From NCBI GenBank assembly GCA_002728035.1, contig PBUZ01000077.1, positions 1 to 25,305 on the forward strand: 25,305 nucleotides of DNA. Direction: 5' to 3'. Shown here piece by piece: positions 15,338-22,893 of the stretch (position 1 is its first letter; each line of letters begins with the position of its first letter). The stretch is from Methanobacteriota archaeon. GTDB lineage: Archaea > Thermoplasmatota > Poseidoniia > Poseidoniales > Poseidoniaceae. Both the position numbers and the translations under genes were made by a program. The notes under the pieces are model-generated. The model was not told the origin of the DNA. It worked only from the letters and a program-made list of their open reading frames with translations, and searched no databases.

Positions 15338-15826
15338 ATGGCAGGAAACGATGCTGAATTTATCGCAGTGGTCAACGACACGGACCCAAAGAACGGCGGA
15401 AAATCGTACGCCTTGAAAATCACAGGCAACAACCATGCCCAAATGCTGGGCAAGCGCATCGGCGATGTGGTTGACGGCCTCTTTGTCGGCGAAGGTGACA
15501 AAACCCTCTCTGGCTACAAACTCGAAATCACCGGTGGTTCCGACAAAACGGGTACACCCATGCGCCGTGACCTCGAAGGCGGCAACCGTCAATCCATCCT
15601 CGTGACCCAATCGACCGGTTACAAGGGTCAAGTCATCGTCCACAAGAAGAAGGGCGGCGCTGAGAAGCGCTTCCGCTACAAGCCAGACGGTCTTCGAAAG
15701 CGACGTAATTTCCGCGGAAACACCATCACGCAGGACACCCGTCAAATCAACCTCAGAGTGGTTGAATCTGGAAAGAAATCACTCGACACCATCCTTGCGG
15801 CAGAAGCCGAGGAAGCATCGGAGTGA
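15338..15826 (+). CDS. rps6e: Ribosomal protein eS6 (S6e)
   Basis: This is a small-subunit ribosomal protein restricted to archaea and eukaryotes. The 162-residue product shows the eS6 pattern: AEFIAVVNDTDPKNGGKSYA near the start, MLGKRIGDVVDGLFVGEG, LEITGGSDKTGTPMR, and the basic RYKPDGLRKRRNFRGNTIT stretch leading into QDTRQINLRVVESG. The length suits archaeal eS6, which has a short acidic tail instead of the phosphorylated tail of eukaryotes. The start is ATG 15338, with a GAGAGGTG Shine-Dalgarno six nt upstream and a TATA-like box about 40 nt upstream. It is followed by aIF2-gamma, a pairing common in archaeal genomes and consistent with one translation operon. Confidence 0.95.
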   Translation: MAGNDAEFIAVVNDTDPKNGGKSYALKITGNNHAQMLGKRIGDVVDGLFVGEGDKTLSGYKLEITGGSDKTGTPMRRDLEGGNRQSILVTQSTGYKGQVIVHKKKGGAEKRFRYKPDGLRKRRNFRGNTITQDTRQINLRVVESGKKSLDTILAAEAEEASE

Positions 15827-15858
15827 ACCCGAGAGGGCATTCGTAGGACGTGAGGGGC

Positions 15859-17097
15859 ATGGCAAGAACGCTTCCCTCACAACCCGAAGTCAACATTGGC
15901 CTCGTCGGTCACGTTGACCACGGAAAGACCACGCTCACTCAGGCACTGTCAGGAGTGTGGACAGACACCCACTCCGAGGAGCGGAAACGAGGAATTTCCA
16001 TCAAACTGGGTTACGCCGATACAGCGTTTTACCAAGACGACAAAGGGCAATTCTATGCAACAGGCAAGCGCCCTGACGGAGGAGATGACGACCCAAAAGA
16101 ACTCAAGCGCGTGGTTTCCTTCGTCGATGCACCTGGCCACGAGACCTTGATGGCCATCATGATCACCGGCGCTTCGATTATGGACGGTGCCATGCTCATG
16201 GTGGCGGCCAACGAAACATGTCCTCAGCCACAAACCCGTGAGCATTTGATGGCTCTGGAAATTGCAGGCATTGAGAACATCGTTATCGTTCAAAACAAAA
16301 TTGACCTCGTCACGAAAGAGCGAGCAATGGAATCCCACAAGGAAATCAAAGCCTTCCTCAAGGGAACGATTGCTGAACATGCACCAATCATACCCGTCTC
16401 CGCTCATCACGATGTCAATCTTGATGTCCTGATCGAAGCCATTGAAGCCACCATTCCAACTCCGGACCGCTCGAAAGACAAGCGCTCCATTATGCATGTC
16501 GCCCGTTCCTTCGACATCAATCGTCCGGGCACGCGTCCAGCGAAACTCCGAGGGGGCGTGATCGGCGGAAGCATCGTTGAGGGTGAGTTTGCAGAGGGTG
16601 ATGAAATCATCATTGGCCCTGGACGAAAAATTGAGAATGGAAACAAAGCCACTTGGGAACCCATTGAGGCCGTCGTAAGCAGCATGCAAGGCGGTGGTTT
16701 GAACCTCAAGTCCATGCACGCTGGTGGACTTTGTGGAATGGCCACCTTCCTCGACCCTTCCATCACGACCTCTGACAACCTGTCGGGACAAGTTGTAGCA
16801 CGCAAAGGTGACCTCCCAGAGGTACGCTCAAAGGTCACCATCAACCTCAATTTGATGTCGCACATGGTAGCGGGTGACGGTGAAGCACCGGAAAAAATCC
16901 ACCCGCTACGAAACAACGAGATGCTGATGTTGAACGTGGCCACCGCCACCTCGGTTGGCGTCACTCGGAATGCAGAAAAAACACGTACTGAGTTGGAATT
17001 GAGGTTGCCAATTTGCGCCGATAAAGGCCAACGAATTTCACTTTCACGTCGTATCGGCTCCCGATGGCGATTGATTGGCTACGGCACCATCGAGTGA
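15859..17097 (+). CDS. eif2g: Translation initiation factor aIF2 subunit gamma
   Basis: This is the GTPase subunit of the archaeal initiation factor that delivers Met-tRNAi to the small ribosomal subunit. The GTPase motifs are intact: G1 GHVDHGKT at 17-24, G3 DAPGH at 90-94 and G4 NKID at 146-149. Long matches to the family continue: WTDTHSEERKRGISIKLGYA, ANETCPQPQTREHLMALEI, RSFDINRPGTRPAKLRGGVI, and the closing RRIGSRWRLIGYGTIE. The zinc-knuckle cysteines that normally lie between the GYAD motif and the DAPGH motif are all absent; the segment at about 55-80 is instead polar and glycine/aspartate rich. ATG 15859 matches the family N-terminus; GTG 15850 is an in-frame alternative. It lies between eS6 and a PIN-domain gene, the usual archaeal neighbourhood. 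Confidence 0.95.
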   Translation: MARTLPSQPEVNIGLVGHVDHGKTTLTQALSGVWTDTHSEERKRGISIKLGYADTAFYQDDKGQFYATGKRPDGGDDDPKELKRVVSFVDAPGHETLMAIMITGASIMDGAMLMVAANETCPQPQTREHLMALEIAGIENIVIVQNKIDLVTKERAMESHKEIKAFLKGTIAEHAPIIPVSAHHDVNLDVLIEAIEATIPTPDRSKDKRSIMHVARSFDINRPGTRPAKLRGGVIGGSIVEGEFAEGDEIIIGPGRKIENGNKATWEPIEAVVSSMQGGGLNLKSMHAGGLCGMATFLDPSITTSDNLSGQVVARKGDLPEVRSKVTINLNLMSHMVAGDGEAPEKIHPLRNNEMLMLNVATATSVGVTRNAEKTRTELELRLPICADKGQRISLSRRIGSRWRLIGYGTIE

Positions 17098-17106
17098 GGT
17101 GAGGTC

Positions 17107-17484
17107 ATGCAGCAGGTGTTGATCGACGCCTGTGGATGGGTTGCCTGCATCGATGCGAAATTGAACATTGACCAAGCGATGGAGACCTTGCTTGGCCCTT
17201 GTGAATGGCTTCTTCTCCCATCTGTTTTCGACGAATTGAACCGTTTGCAGGAAGACCGTGGGCGTGCAAAACCCCTGCTTCTGAACATGCTCGAGGCAAA
17301 ATCAACGCGTGTTGAAGACGAAAGCCGTTCGCACACAGACGATGCACTTCTCTCCCATGCACAAGAGCACGGCTGCGCCGTCCTGACGGTGGACACAGAA
17401 CTCAAGCGCAGGTTGTACGAAGCAAATGTGCAAGTCATCGAAGTACGTCAAAACAACCGGTTGCACTTGATTGATTCTCTATAG
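17107..17484 (+). CDS. PIN-domain protein (Fcf1/VapC-type nuclease fold)
   Basis: The 125-residue product is a single PIN domain. The acidic residues expected for the metal site are D7 (LIDACG), E43 (FDELNRL), D78/D79 (HTDDALL) and D96 (LTVDTELKRRL), so a Mg-dependent RNase activity is possible. A PIN gene directly after aIF2-gamma is a recurrent archaeal arrangement and is usually discussed as an rRNA-processing Fcf1/Utp24-like protein and not as a toxin. No antitoxin-like gene is adjacent, which supports that. The start is ATG 17107 with a GAGGTGAGG Shine-Dalgarno, 9 nt after the aIF2-gamma stop, so the two are co-transcribed. It ends 5 nt from the convergent DUF357 gene. The specific RNA target is unknown. 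Confidence 0.82.
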   Translation: MQQVLIDACGWVACIDAKLNIDQAMETLLGPCEWLLLPSVFDELNRLQEDRGRAKPLLLNMLEAKSTRVEDESRSHTDDALLSHAQEHGCAVLTVDTELKRRLYEANVQVIEVRQNNRLHLIDSL

Positions 17485-17489
17485 AAACA

Positions 17490-17789
17490 TCAAGGAAGTG
17501 TGAAAAGGACGTCGTCTCCATGGCCATCGAGCCAGCCGATTTTCACGCCTGCATCGATCCACGCATGAGCGTAATTGATGGCCCCAAATGCCCGCACCAA
17601 GTCGCCCGTGTTCATGAAGTGCGCAGCATCCGAGGCGTAATCATCTGCCATGCGGAGCATGATGGCCAATCGCTGGCCTTCTGCGGAAGTGCTTTCCACC
17701 AAGGGCGTTGCCTTTTCTCTTGCACGACGCGTGATGTCGAGGTAGGACTCGACACGCTCCACCGTGACCGTCTCAAGTTCAGAGGTCAC
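17490..17789 (-). CDS. DUF357 family protein
   Basis: The 99-residue, all-helical product contains the DUF357 core: YLDITRRAREKATPL, then DYASDAAHFMNTGDLVRAFGAINYAHAW followed by IDAGVKIGWLDG. This family is widespread in archaea and has no established function. The start is GTG 17789. It overlaps the stop of the upstream beta-propeller gene by 4 nt (GTGA), which indicates translational coupling and decides the start, although the open frame runs on to 17933 inside the neighbour. No Shine-Dalgarno is needed for coupled re-initiation. It is the last gene of a three-gene minus-strand unit with the degenerate AAA/winged-helix protein. A role as a small helical partner of the other two is inference. 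Confidence 0.82.
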   Translation of the reverse strand: MTSELETVTVERVESYLDITRRAREKATPLVESTSAEGQRLAIMLRMADDYASDAAHFMNTGDLVRAFGAINYAHAWIDAGVKIGWLDGHGDDVLFTLP

Positions 17790-18838
17790 TCGCCCCCCTC
17801 CTTTTGGCGCTTTAACAACCGGCGCGCATCCTCCGTCCGTCCGAGTGCTTCGTACAATTCGATGGCCAGGGAAAGTTTGCCCATGTCCTCTGCTTCTTGG
17901 GCTCGAACGAACATCTGACGTCGCTCCTCCCAATTTCTGGCCATAGCAGCCTCTGCTACGGCTTTGTACCGCCCTTCTCGCTCAGCATCGGATAGGTGTG
18001 GGGCTGTCCATCGCCTCACCAAGCCCTCTCGGGTCGCCGTGGCCATCGCATCGGGCGTACACAGAACAAGCAGATCACCAAGATTCATGCGCTGGGTTAA
18101 GGGTTGATCTTCAGGCTCGTCGGTTGGGACTTCGTTCATCGAAAGAAGATGGCCTTCGATACCAAGCACCCACCAGCCTTCGCCCGTTCGAACAGCGTCC
18201 ATAGGCTCAATGGAATCGGATTCGAGGCGTTCAAGAACGTCCCAGCCAAATGGATGCGGAACGCCTTCCCAGACGCCTCCGTCACCGCTTTGCATCAGCA
18301 ATCGACCGTCTTTGAGTGAAGAACACCAACTCCACGAACGGTTTTCGATTTTCCGCTTCTTATCGTCTCCCGTCAATCGACCGCACCAGAGGTAACCTTC
18401 AGGGTCCTGCCAGAGAAGATGTTCACGGTCCAACCACCCCAAGAGGCGGCGGACGGGCCCGCTGTCGACACGTCGGATGCCTCGACCTTGTTCGGAAAAG
18501 AGGTGGATTTGCCCTTTTCGTCCAGCAAGGGCCCAGCCGCCTCCTGGACGAGCAGTGAGATCGCTGAAACCGCCAGGGGCGCTCCTGCCTTCGTTGAGCA
18601 TCGCACCATTGGAGGTGTTCATGAGGTAGAATCCGTGGGCCGCCAAGAGCCCAATCGTCCCTTTTTCCACCTCAGCGGCATGAACTTTGAACGGAACATC
18701 CACCTTCCAACGCACCTCACCGTTGGCTTCGAGCAACACAAGATTGAGGCCTGTACTCACGAGCAAGCCCCCCTCTACGGCAGCCATGGTTGCAATCCGA
18801 GCATCCGCCTGCCACGACCATGCAATGTTCCATGTCAT
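17786..18838 (-). CDS. Beta-propeller protein with C-terminal helical repeat
   Basis: I cannot name a specific family. The 350-residue product shows repeated beta-strand blades of the PQQ/WD40-like kind: TMAAVEGGLLVSTGLNLVLLE, LLAAHGFYLMNTSNGAML, WALAGRKGQIHLFSEQG, LLWQDPEGYLWCGRL, LLMQSGDGGVWEG and WWVLGIEGHLLSM. They end at about residue 290. The last 60 residues are helical and charged, with a TPR-like stretch (AEDMGKLSLAIELYEALG, TEDARRLLKRQ). There is no signal peptide, so it should be cytoplasmic and act as a scaffold. The ATG at 18838 overlaps the stop of the upstream AAA gene by 4 nt (ATGA), which decides the start over one 30 nt upstream. It is coupled to the DUF357 gene by a 4-nt overlap as well, making a tight three-gene unit. 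Confidence 0.7.
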   Translation of the reverse strand: MTWNIAWSWQADARIATMAAVEGGLLVSTGLNLVLLEANGEVRWKVDVPFKVHAAEVEKGTIGLLAAHGFYLMNTSNGAMLNEGRSAPGGFSDLTARPGGGWALAGRKGQIHLFSEQGRGIRRVDSGPVRRLLGWLDREHLLWQDPEGYLWCGRLTGDDKKRKIENRSWSWCSSLKDGRLLMQSGDGGVWEGVPHPFGWDVLERLESDSIEPMDAVRTGEGWWVLGIEGHLLSMNEVPTDEPEDQPLTQRMNLGDLLVLCTPDAMATATREGLVRRWTAPHLSDAEREGRYKAVAEAAMARNWEERRQMFVRAQEAEDMGKLSLAIELYEALGRTEDARRLLKRQKEGGE

Positions 18839-20730
18839 TGTGCATCCCCCCCTGCCAATCCGCCCCATGCAACCAACTGCGCACGAGCCGCCTGGGTGAG
18901 ACTGTACTGCCTTGACCTTCCAGATTGACGCGCCTGTAAAATACCGTGCTTCAGCAATCGGTTGCTGATTTGCGATAACCGTGACCGCTTGATGGACAGG
19001 TGCGAGAGCATATCACCATCCGAAGGAGAATACGGACGTTGGTCCGCAACAGATACGACATAGGCATCAACTGAATTGAGAGAGCCAAGAAGATGCTTGT
19101 CAAGAGGATAGGACTCTCGAGGGCCAAGCCGTTCAACTCGACGACGACGGAAGAATTCAACCAAGTCGTTTGCTGGTGCTGGTTTGGATTGACCTTGAAG
19201 CAAGCGCAGGGCTTCGGCAAAAACGGCCATAATCTCGGGCTGAACATCCTTTTCGAGGTTAAGTGAGTCGGTGCTAACATGCTCGCTAACTGGCGATTTC
19301 GCGGTTAAATCGGGTTCGTTATCCTCCCACATTTCACCCATCTCGGCTTCATGCATCTCGGGGAGTTCAGGCAGACCGATTTCATCGTGAATCAAAGCAG
19401 CCGACGCTTCTTCTGGCACGGGCTCGGCTGCCTTGCGAGCAAGACTTGCTTCATCCACCCACAATTCTGCTGAATCCGAAACTTCGACCAATTCATGACG
19501 AGACGGTGCCGTTTCTTGCTCCCTTGTCTCGCCTTGACTCTGCGTATTCCAACCACGCTGCGCAATTTTTCCAAACATACCCGTCACGCTGGTCGATTTT
19601 GGCGTATTGGCTTCCGAGGCGTCGATGATCGGCGTGTTGAACGGCGTCGGTTGAAGCGGTTCATCATTGGATTGAGCGTCTTTGAGCGCATCAAAATCAA
19701 GTTCGAACAAGGATGGCGGTAGCAACACCTCGGATTCATCCTCAACAGCTTGCTGATTGGTATCACGTTGGTCCCATGGGATCGAGGCGTCGATGATGGA
19801 CGAGATGTCTTGCTCGGTATCGCCTTCATTGGTCATCGCTTGTTCATCCTCTTCCGAGAAGATGTTGGCCATCGGTGGATGATCGACATCCATCACTTCT
19901 TCGTTGCCGCTCATTAACGAATGCAAGGCGGGGGCTTCATCCCTCGGCATCAACCGAGCAGATGTGTCAACAAAGGGCTCTGGAAAGCCGTCTTCACGGC
20001 CCATGCGGATGCTGTCAACCGCATTGCGTAGCAGCGTGATCACCGAGGCGGGATAACCATCGCATTGGTCGAGAATAGCCGTGGCATCGTGCATTGAGAA
20101 ATCACTGTCCATGACCCCGACTGAGGCGAGCCGCTGTTGGACCAATGCAAACACATCGTTGGCGTTGAACGGCATCAATTGATATCGGTCAAAGGATTCA
20201 ATCACGGTGGAAGGCAATTGGTGCCGTTCCCGAATATCACACACGAGCACGACCAAAGCGTTCAATCGTTCAAGTGACGAATGAGCATCCCTGAGCGCCA
20301 CCTCAAGCACCGAAAGGTCGCTGGCAGGGACATCAATGACCACCATCGGTAATTTGTTGCTGAAGGCATACATTTCGTTGACCAATCGATTCACCAATTC
20401 GTTGCGCGTTGATGGGGGCTCACCACCGATCATCTGCCTGAAACACATCTCAAGCAGAGCCTGTGCGGGGGCGTTGGCTGGGAGGTAATCAATGGACGCG
20501 TAGGCACTGGCGTAGGGTTTGAGGCAACGCACCAGGGACGTTCGTCCCGAGCCAAGTGGCCCCGTCAACATGATTCGACGTGCTGAACGAAGGTGCAGGT
20601 AGTTCTGCAATGTTTGAAACAGTTCGCCCCGGCCCACCAGCTTCCCTGCCTCTCCTGATTCGAGAGGACGGATGTTGAACGGGTTCTCGGACAGAAGTGG
20701 TAGGCCAAAGGCATACGATTTCTTCACCAT
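18835..20730 (-). CDS. AAA/Orc-like ATPase with degenerate active site and C-terminal winged helix
   Basis: Numbering is from ATG 20730 (631 residues). The N-terminal module reads NPFNIRPLESGEAGKLVGR and then a Walker A-like GPLGSGRT at 57-64, where the invariant lysine is Arg63. The Walker B position is VVID (D133) followed by Val instead of Glu. ATP hydrolysis is therefore doubtful. The ATPase-like part ends near 280. An acidic, low-complexity linker follows, rich in Asp, Glu, Ser and Pro (about 280-500). The last 75 residues form a winged-helix DNA-binding domain (DGDMLSHLSIKRSRLSQISN, LLKHGILQARQSGRSRQYSL). This suggests an ATP-responsive DNA-binding regulator. Start: an upstream in-frame ATG lies at 20766, but a TATA-like GATATAG sits about 25 nt before 20730, fitting a leaderless transcript from 20730. 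It faces a striking repeat array and the HMG-CoA reductase gene. Confidence 0.75.
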   Translation of the reverse strand: MVKKSYAFGLPLLSENPFNIRPLESGEAGKLVGRGELFQTLQNYLHLRSARRIMLTGPLGSGRTSLVRCLKPYASAYASIDYLPANAPAQALLEMCFRQMIGGEPPSTRNELVNRLVNEMYAFSNKLPMVVIDVPASDLSVLEVALRDAHSSLERLNALVVLVCDIRERHQLPSTVIESFDRYQLMPFNANDVFALVQQRLASVGVMDSDFSMHDATAILDQCDGYPASVITLLRNAVDSIRMGREDGFPEPFVDTSARLMPRDEAPALHSLMSGNEEVMDVDHPPMANIFSEEDEQAMTNEGDTEQDISSIIDASIPWDQRDTNQQAVEDESEVLLPPSLFELDFDALKDAQSNDEPLQPTPFNTPIIDASEANTPKSTSVTGMFGKIAQRGWNTQSQGETREQETAPSRHELVEVSDSAELWVDEASLARKAAEPVPEEASAALIHDEIGLPELPEMHEAEMGEMWEDNEPDLTAKSPVSEHVSTDSLNLEKDVQPEIMAVFAEALRLLQGQSKPAPANDLVEFFRRRRVERLGPRESYPLDKHLLGSLNSVDAYVVSVADQRPYSPSDGDMLSHLSIKRSRLSQISNRLLKHGILQARQSGRSRQYSLTQAARAQLVAWGGLAGGDAQ

Positions 20731-20750
20731 GGCCGCCCAACAAAATCCAA

Positions 20751-20757
20751 CTATATC
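20751..20757 (-). promoter_or_regulatory. Candidate TATA box for the AAA/winged-helix operon
   Basis: On the minus strand the sequence reads GATATAG, in an A/T-rich stretch, centred about 25 nt before ATG 20730. This is the archaeal TATA-to-start distance and would give a leaderless mRNA beginning at or near that ATG. It supports 20730 over the in-frame ATG at 20766. Confidence 0.4.
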
Positions 20758-20837
20758 ATGTTTCATGCATCAAGGCGCCACCAGGGATGCGTTACGTCAT
20801 GTTATTCGGGGAGCGAGGGCGTGAAAAGGACTACGAT

Positions 20838-20890
20838 TAACGGAAGAATAACGCTGAAGTAACGCGTTAATCGAAGCGTTAATTCCGTTA
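20838..20890. promoter_or_regulatory. Phased inverted TAACG half-site array (candidate operator)
   Basis: Direct TAACG copies start at 20838, 20849 and 20860, exactly 11 bp apart. Inverted CGTTA copies start at 20865, 20877 and 20886. The two central copies form the perfect palindrome TAACGCGTTA (20860-20869), and the outer pairs are nearly symmetric about the same centre, with TAACGGAA (20838-20845) mirrored by TTCCGTTA (20883-20890). One more CGTTA lies at 20790. The rest of the 239-nt gap between the divergent genes (20731-20969) has no gene. One-turn spacing suits cooperative binding of a DNA-binding protein. The function as an operator is inferred. Confidence 0.6.
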
Positions 20891-20969
20891 GCCACTGGCC
20901 TCACGAGCATGCTACCAAGGCGATTGGTTCAAGGAACGGCAACATCAGCGTTGGACCGAGGAACCCCAC

Positions 20970-22268
20970 ATGCCAGTCGACAACAGCAGGGTCAAGGGCC
21001 TGTACAAAATGTCCGTTGAAGAGCGTCGTGCATTGGTCGCCAAATCCGCTGGGCTCACCGATGAGCACATCGATGCACTTGCCAGTCATGGAGAACTCGA
21101 CGAAACGTCCGCTGATCGCATGATTGAGAACGTGATTGGCACGATGTCACTACCGGTTGGTGTTGCCACGAATTTTGTCATCGATGGAAAGCACTACTTC
21201 ATTCCCTTTTGCCTTGAGGAATCAAGTGTTGTTGCTGCAGCCTCCAACATGGCAAAACGCTGTTTGGAGAACGGTGGGTTCCGGACCAACAACGATGCAC
21301 CCGTCATGATCGGGCAAATTCAGCTCCTGGACATCCAAGACATGGAGGCTGCTCAGCGTTCCATAAGAGAGGCTGCAGATGAATTGATGGCGTTTTGCAA
21401 CGACGTTCCCTCGCGAATGATTGCGCTTGGAGGCGGTTGTAAGGCCATTGAAACACGTGTTGTTTCCACAAATCTCGGCACGATGCTCGTGGTGCATCTT
21501 CTCGTGGATTGCAGGGACGCAATGGGCGCCAACGCCGTGAACACGATGGCAGAACGTGTCGCCCCTAAGTTGGAAGCCTTGACCGAAGGCCGTGCACACT
21601 TGAGAATCCTCTCCAACCTCGCAGCACATCGTCTGGCACGTGTTGAAGCCGTGTTCACGCCCGAAGAGATGGCGTCAAACGCTGAGAGCGATGATGGAGA
21701 GGACGTCATCCAAGGCATCTTGGAGGCACACACATTTGCTGTTGAGGACCCGTATCGAGCCACCACGCACAACAAGGGCATCATGAACGCCATCAGCAGC
21801 GTTGCGTTGGCCTGTGGTCAGGATTGGCGAGCCATTGAAGCCGGTTGCCATGCATGGACGACCATGGCATCGGGAACCTACACCTCCATGTCCTCTTGGT
21901 CGCAAGACAAGGAGGGAAACTTGGTGGGGCGTATGGAATTGCCCATGGCCGTTGGTATCGTTGGGGGGGCTTCGAAAGTTCACCCCGCTGCGAGGGCAAA
22001 TCTCGCCATTCTTGGTGTTGAATCCGCTCAAGAATTGGCAGGCGTCATCTTGTGCGCAGGACTCGCTCAGAACCTCGGAGCCCTCCGTGCGCTATCAACC
22101 AAGGGAATTCAGGCAGGACATATGAAACTCCACGCCAAAAACATGGCAGTGAGTGCAGGAGCCGTCGGGGAAGAGGTTGATGTGTTGGCAGCAAGACTCC
22201 AAGCCTTTGAAGGCCACAGGACGCAAACATTGGTTGAATCCTGGTTGAAGGAACTACGTGATGCATGA
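20970..22268 (+). CDS. hmgA: Class II hydroxymethylglutaryl-CoA reductase
   Basis: The 432-residue product matches the class II (Pseudomonas mevalonii MvaA-like) enzyme over its full length. The catalytic residues are in place: E84 in LEESSVVAAAS, K269 in THNKGIMNAI, D285 in GQDWRAIEAG and H384 in AGHMKLHAKN. RDAMGANAVNTMAE is the conserved HMG-CoA region. In archaea the enzyme makes mevalonate for isoprenoid membrane lipids. Most archaea have class I; class II is known in Archaeoglobus and Thermoplasma relatives and is thought to have come from bacteria. Bacterial enzymes often use NAD(H); cofactor preference cannot be read here. The start is ATG 20970 with GAGG about 9 nt upstream. An inverted TAACG array lies about 80 nt upstream. 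The gene ends 1 nt from the convergent scpB. Confidence 0.95.
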   Translation: MPVDNSRVKGLYKMSVEERRALVAKSAGLTDEHIDALASHGELDETSADRMIENVIGTMSLPVGVATNFVIDGKHYFIPFCLEESSVVAAASNMAKRCLENGGFRTNNDAPVMIGQIQLLDIQDMEAAQRSIREAADELMAFCNDVPSRMIALGGGCKAIETRVVSTNLGTMLVVHLLVDCRDAMGANAVNTMAERVAPKLEALTEGRAHLRILSNLAAHRLARVEAVFTPEEMASNAESDDGEDVIQGILEAHTFAVEDPYRATTHNKGIMNAISSVALACGQDWRAIEAGCHAWTTMASGTYTSMSSWSQDKEGNLVGRMELPMAVGIVGGASKVHPAARANLAILGVESAQELAGVILCAGLAQNLGALRALSTKGIQAGHMKLHAKNMAVSAGAVGEEVDVLAARLQAFEGHRTQTLVESWLKELRDA

Positions 22269-22269
22269 A

Positions 22270-22881
22270 TCACTCTTCTTCGCCCACAGGGAGGGAGGTT
22301 TGGACGGTGCCAGCCTCTGCATCTTCCTCTTTCAAGATTTGAGTTCGGTCCCCCAATTCATCGAGAAGACCAGAGGATTGCACTTGTTCTCGAAACCATG
22401 CCTTGACCTTTTTCCGGTCGGTATGCGGGCAACCAAAAGCCTCGGAAAAGCGTCGAGTGGTTGCCAAACGGCGGGTGTTTCCGTCCTTTCGGCGGTCGAT
22501 CATCCCCAATTGCGCTAATTCACGCACATAATCGTAGGCTTTCTGCCCCAACAATTCCACAAGGCGGGATTGGGACATGGGCTGGTGGTAGGCGATGAGC
22601 GCGGCGGCTTTGAGCAGTTTTGGAGGCATGTCCGTCTTGGTCTCACGGGGGAGATGTGTGGCGATGGCAGGCTTGACCTCCAAAGCCCATCGCTCACCGA
22701 TTTCAGCGAGTTGGAGCGCCCCGCCTTTTCGACGACGCAATGTGGCTTGAAGGGAGCCAAGGCAATCCAACATCTCGTCTTCATCGTAACCAAGGGCGTT
22801 GGAAAGTTCCTCAACCGACATGGATTTTCCCGAACTAAACAACGTGGCTTCAATGAGCATTTCAAGTGGCATTTCCGACAT
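22270..22881 (-). CDS. scpB: Segregation and condensation protein B
   Basis: The 203-residue product has the ScpB arrangement of two winged-helix domains. It begins MPLEMLIEATLFSSGKSMSV and continues with the central LLKAAALIAYHQPMSQSRLVELLG and the YDYVRELAQLGMIDRRKDG wing, then RRLATTRRFSEAFG. ScpB dimers bind the ScpA kleisin and help Smc compact and segregate the chromosome. The start ATG 22881 has a near-perfect AAGGAGGTG Shine-Dalgarno 4 nt upstream, and only 12 nt separate it from scpA, so it is the last gene of an smc-scpA-scpB operon. The C-terminal 35 residues are acidic. The length is typical. Confidence 0.93.
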   Translation of the reverse strand: MSEMPLEMLIEATLFSSGKSMSVEELSNALGYDEDEMLDCLGSLQATLRRRKGGALQLAEIGERWALEVKPAIATHLPRETKTDMPPKLLKAAALIAYHQPMSQSRLVELLGQKAYDYVRELAQLGMIDRRKDGNTRRLATTRRFSEAFGCPHTDRKKVKAWFREQVQSSGLLDELGDRTQILKEEDAEAGTVQTSLPVGEEE

Positions 22882-22893
22882 GTGGGCACCTCC

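Noticed and set aside
15949..16791. A 280-residue minus-strand open frame opposite aIF2-gamma
   Set aside because: It is a shadow of a highly conserved gene and reads as low-quality protein.
17107..17484. PIN protein as a VapC toxin
   Set aside because: No antitoxin-like small gene is next to it, and the position after aIF2-gamma is a conserved housekeeping context.
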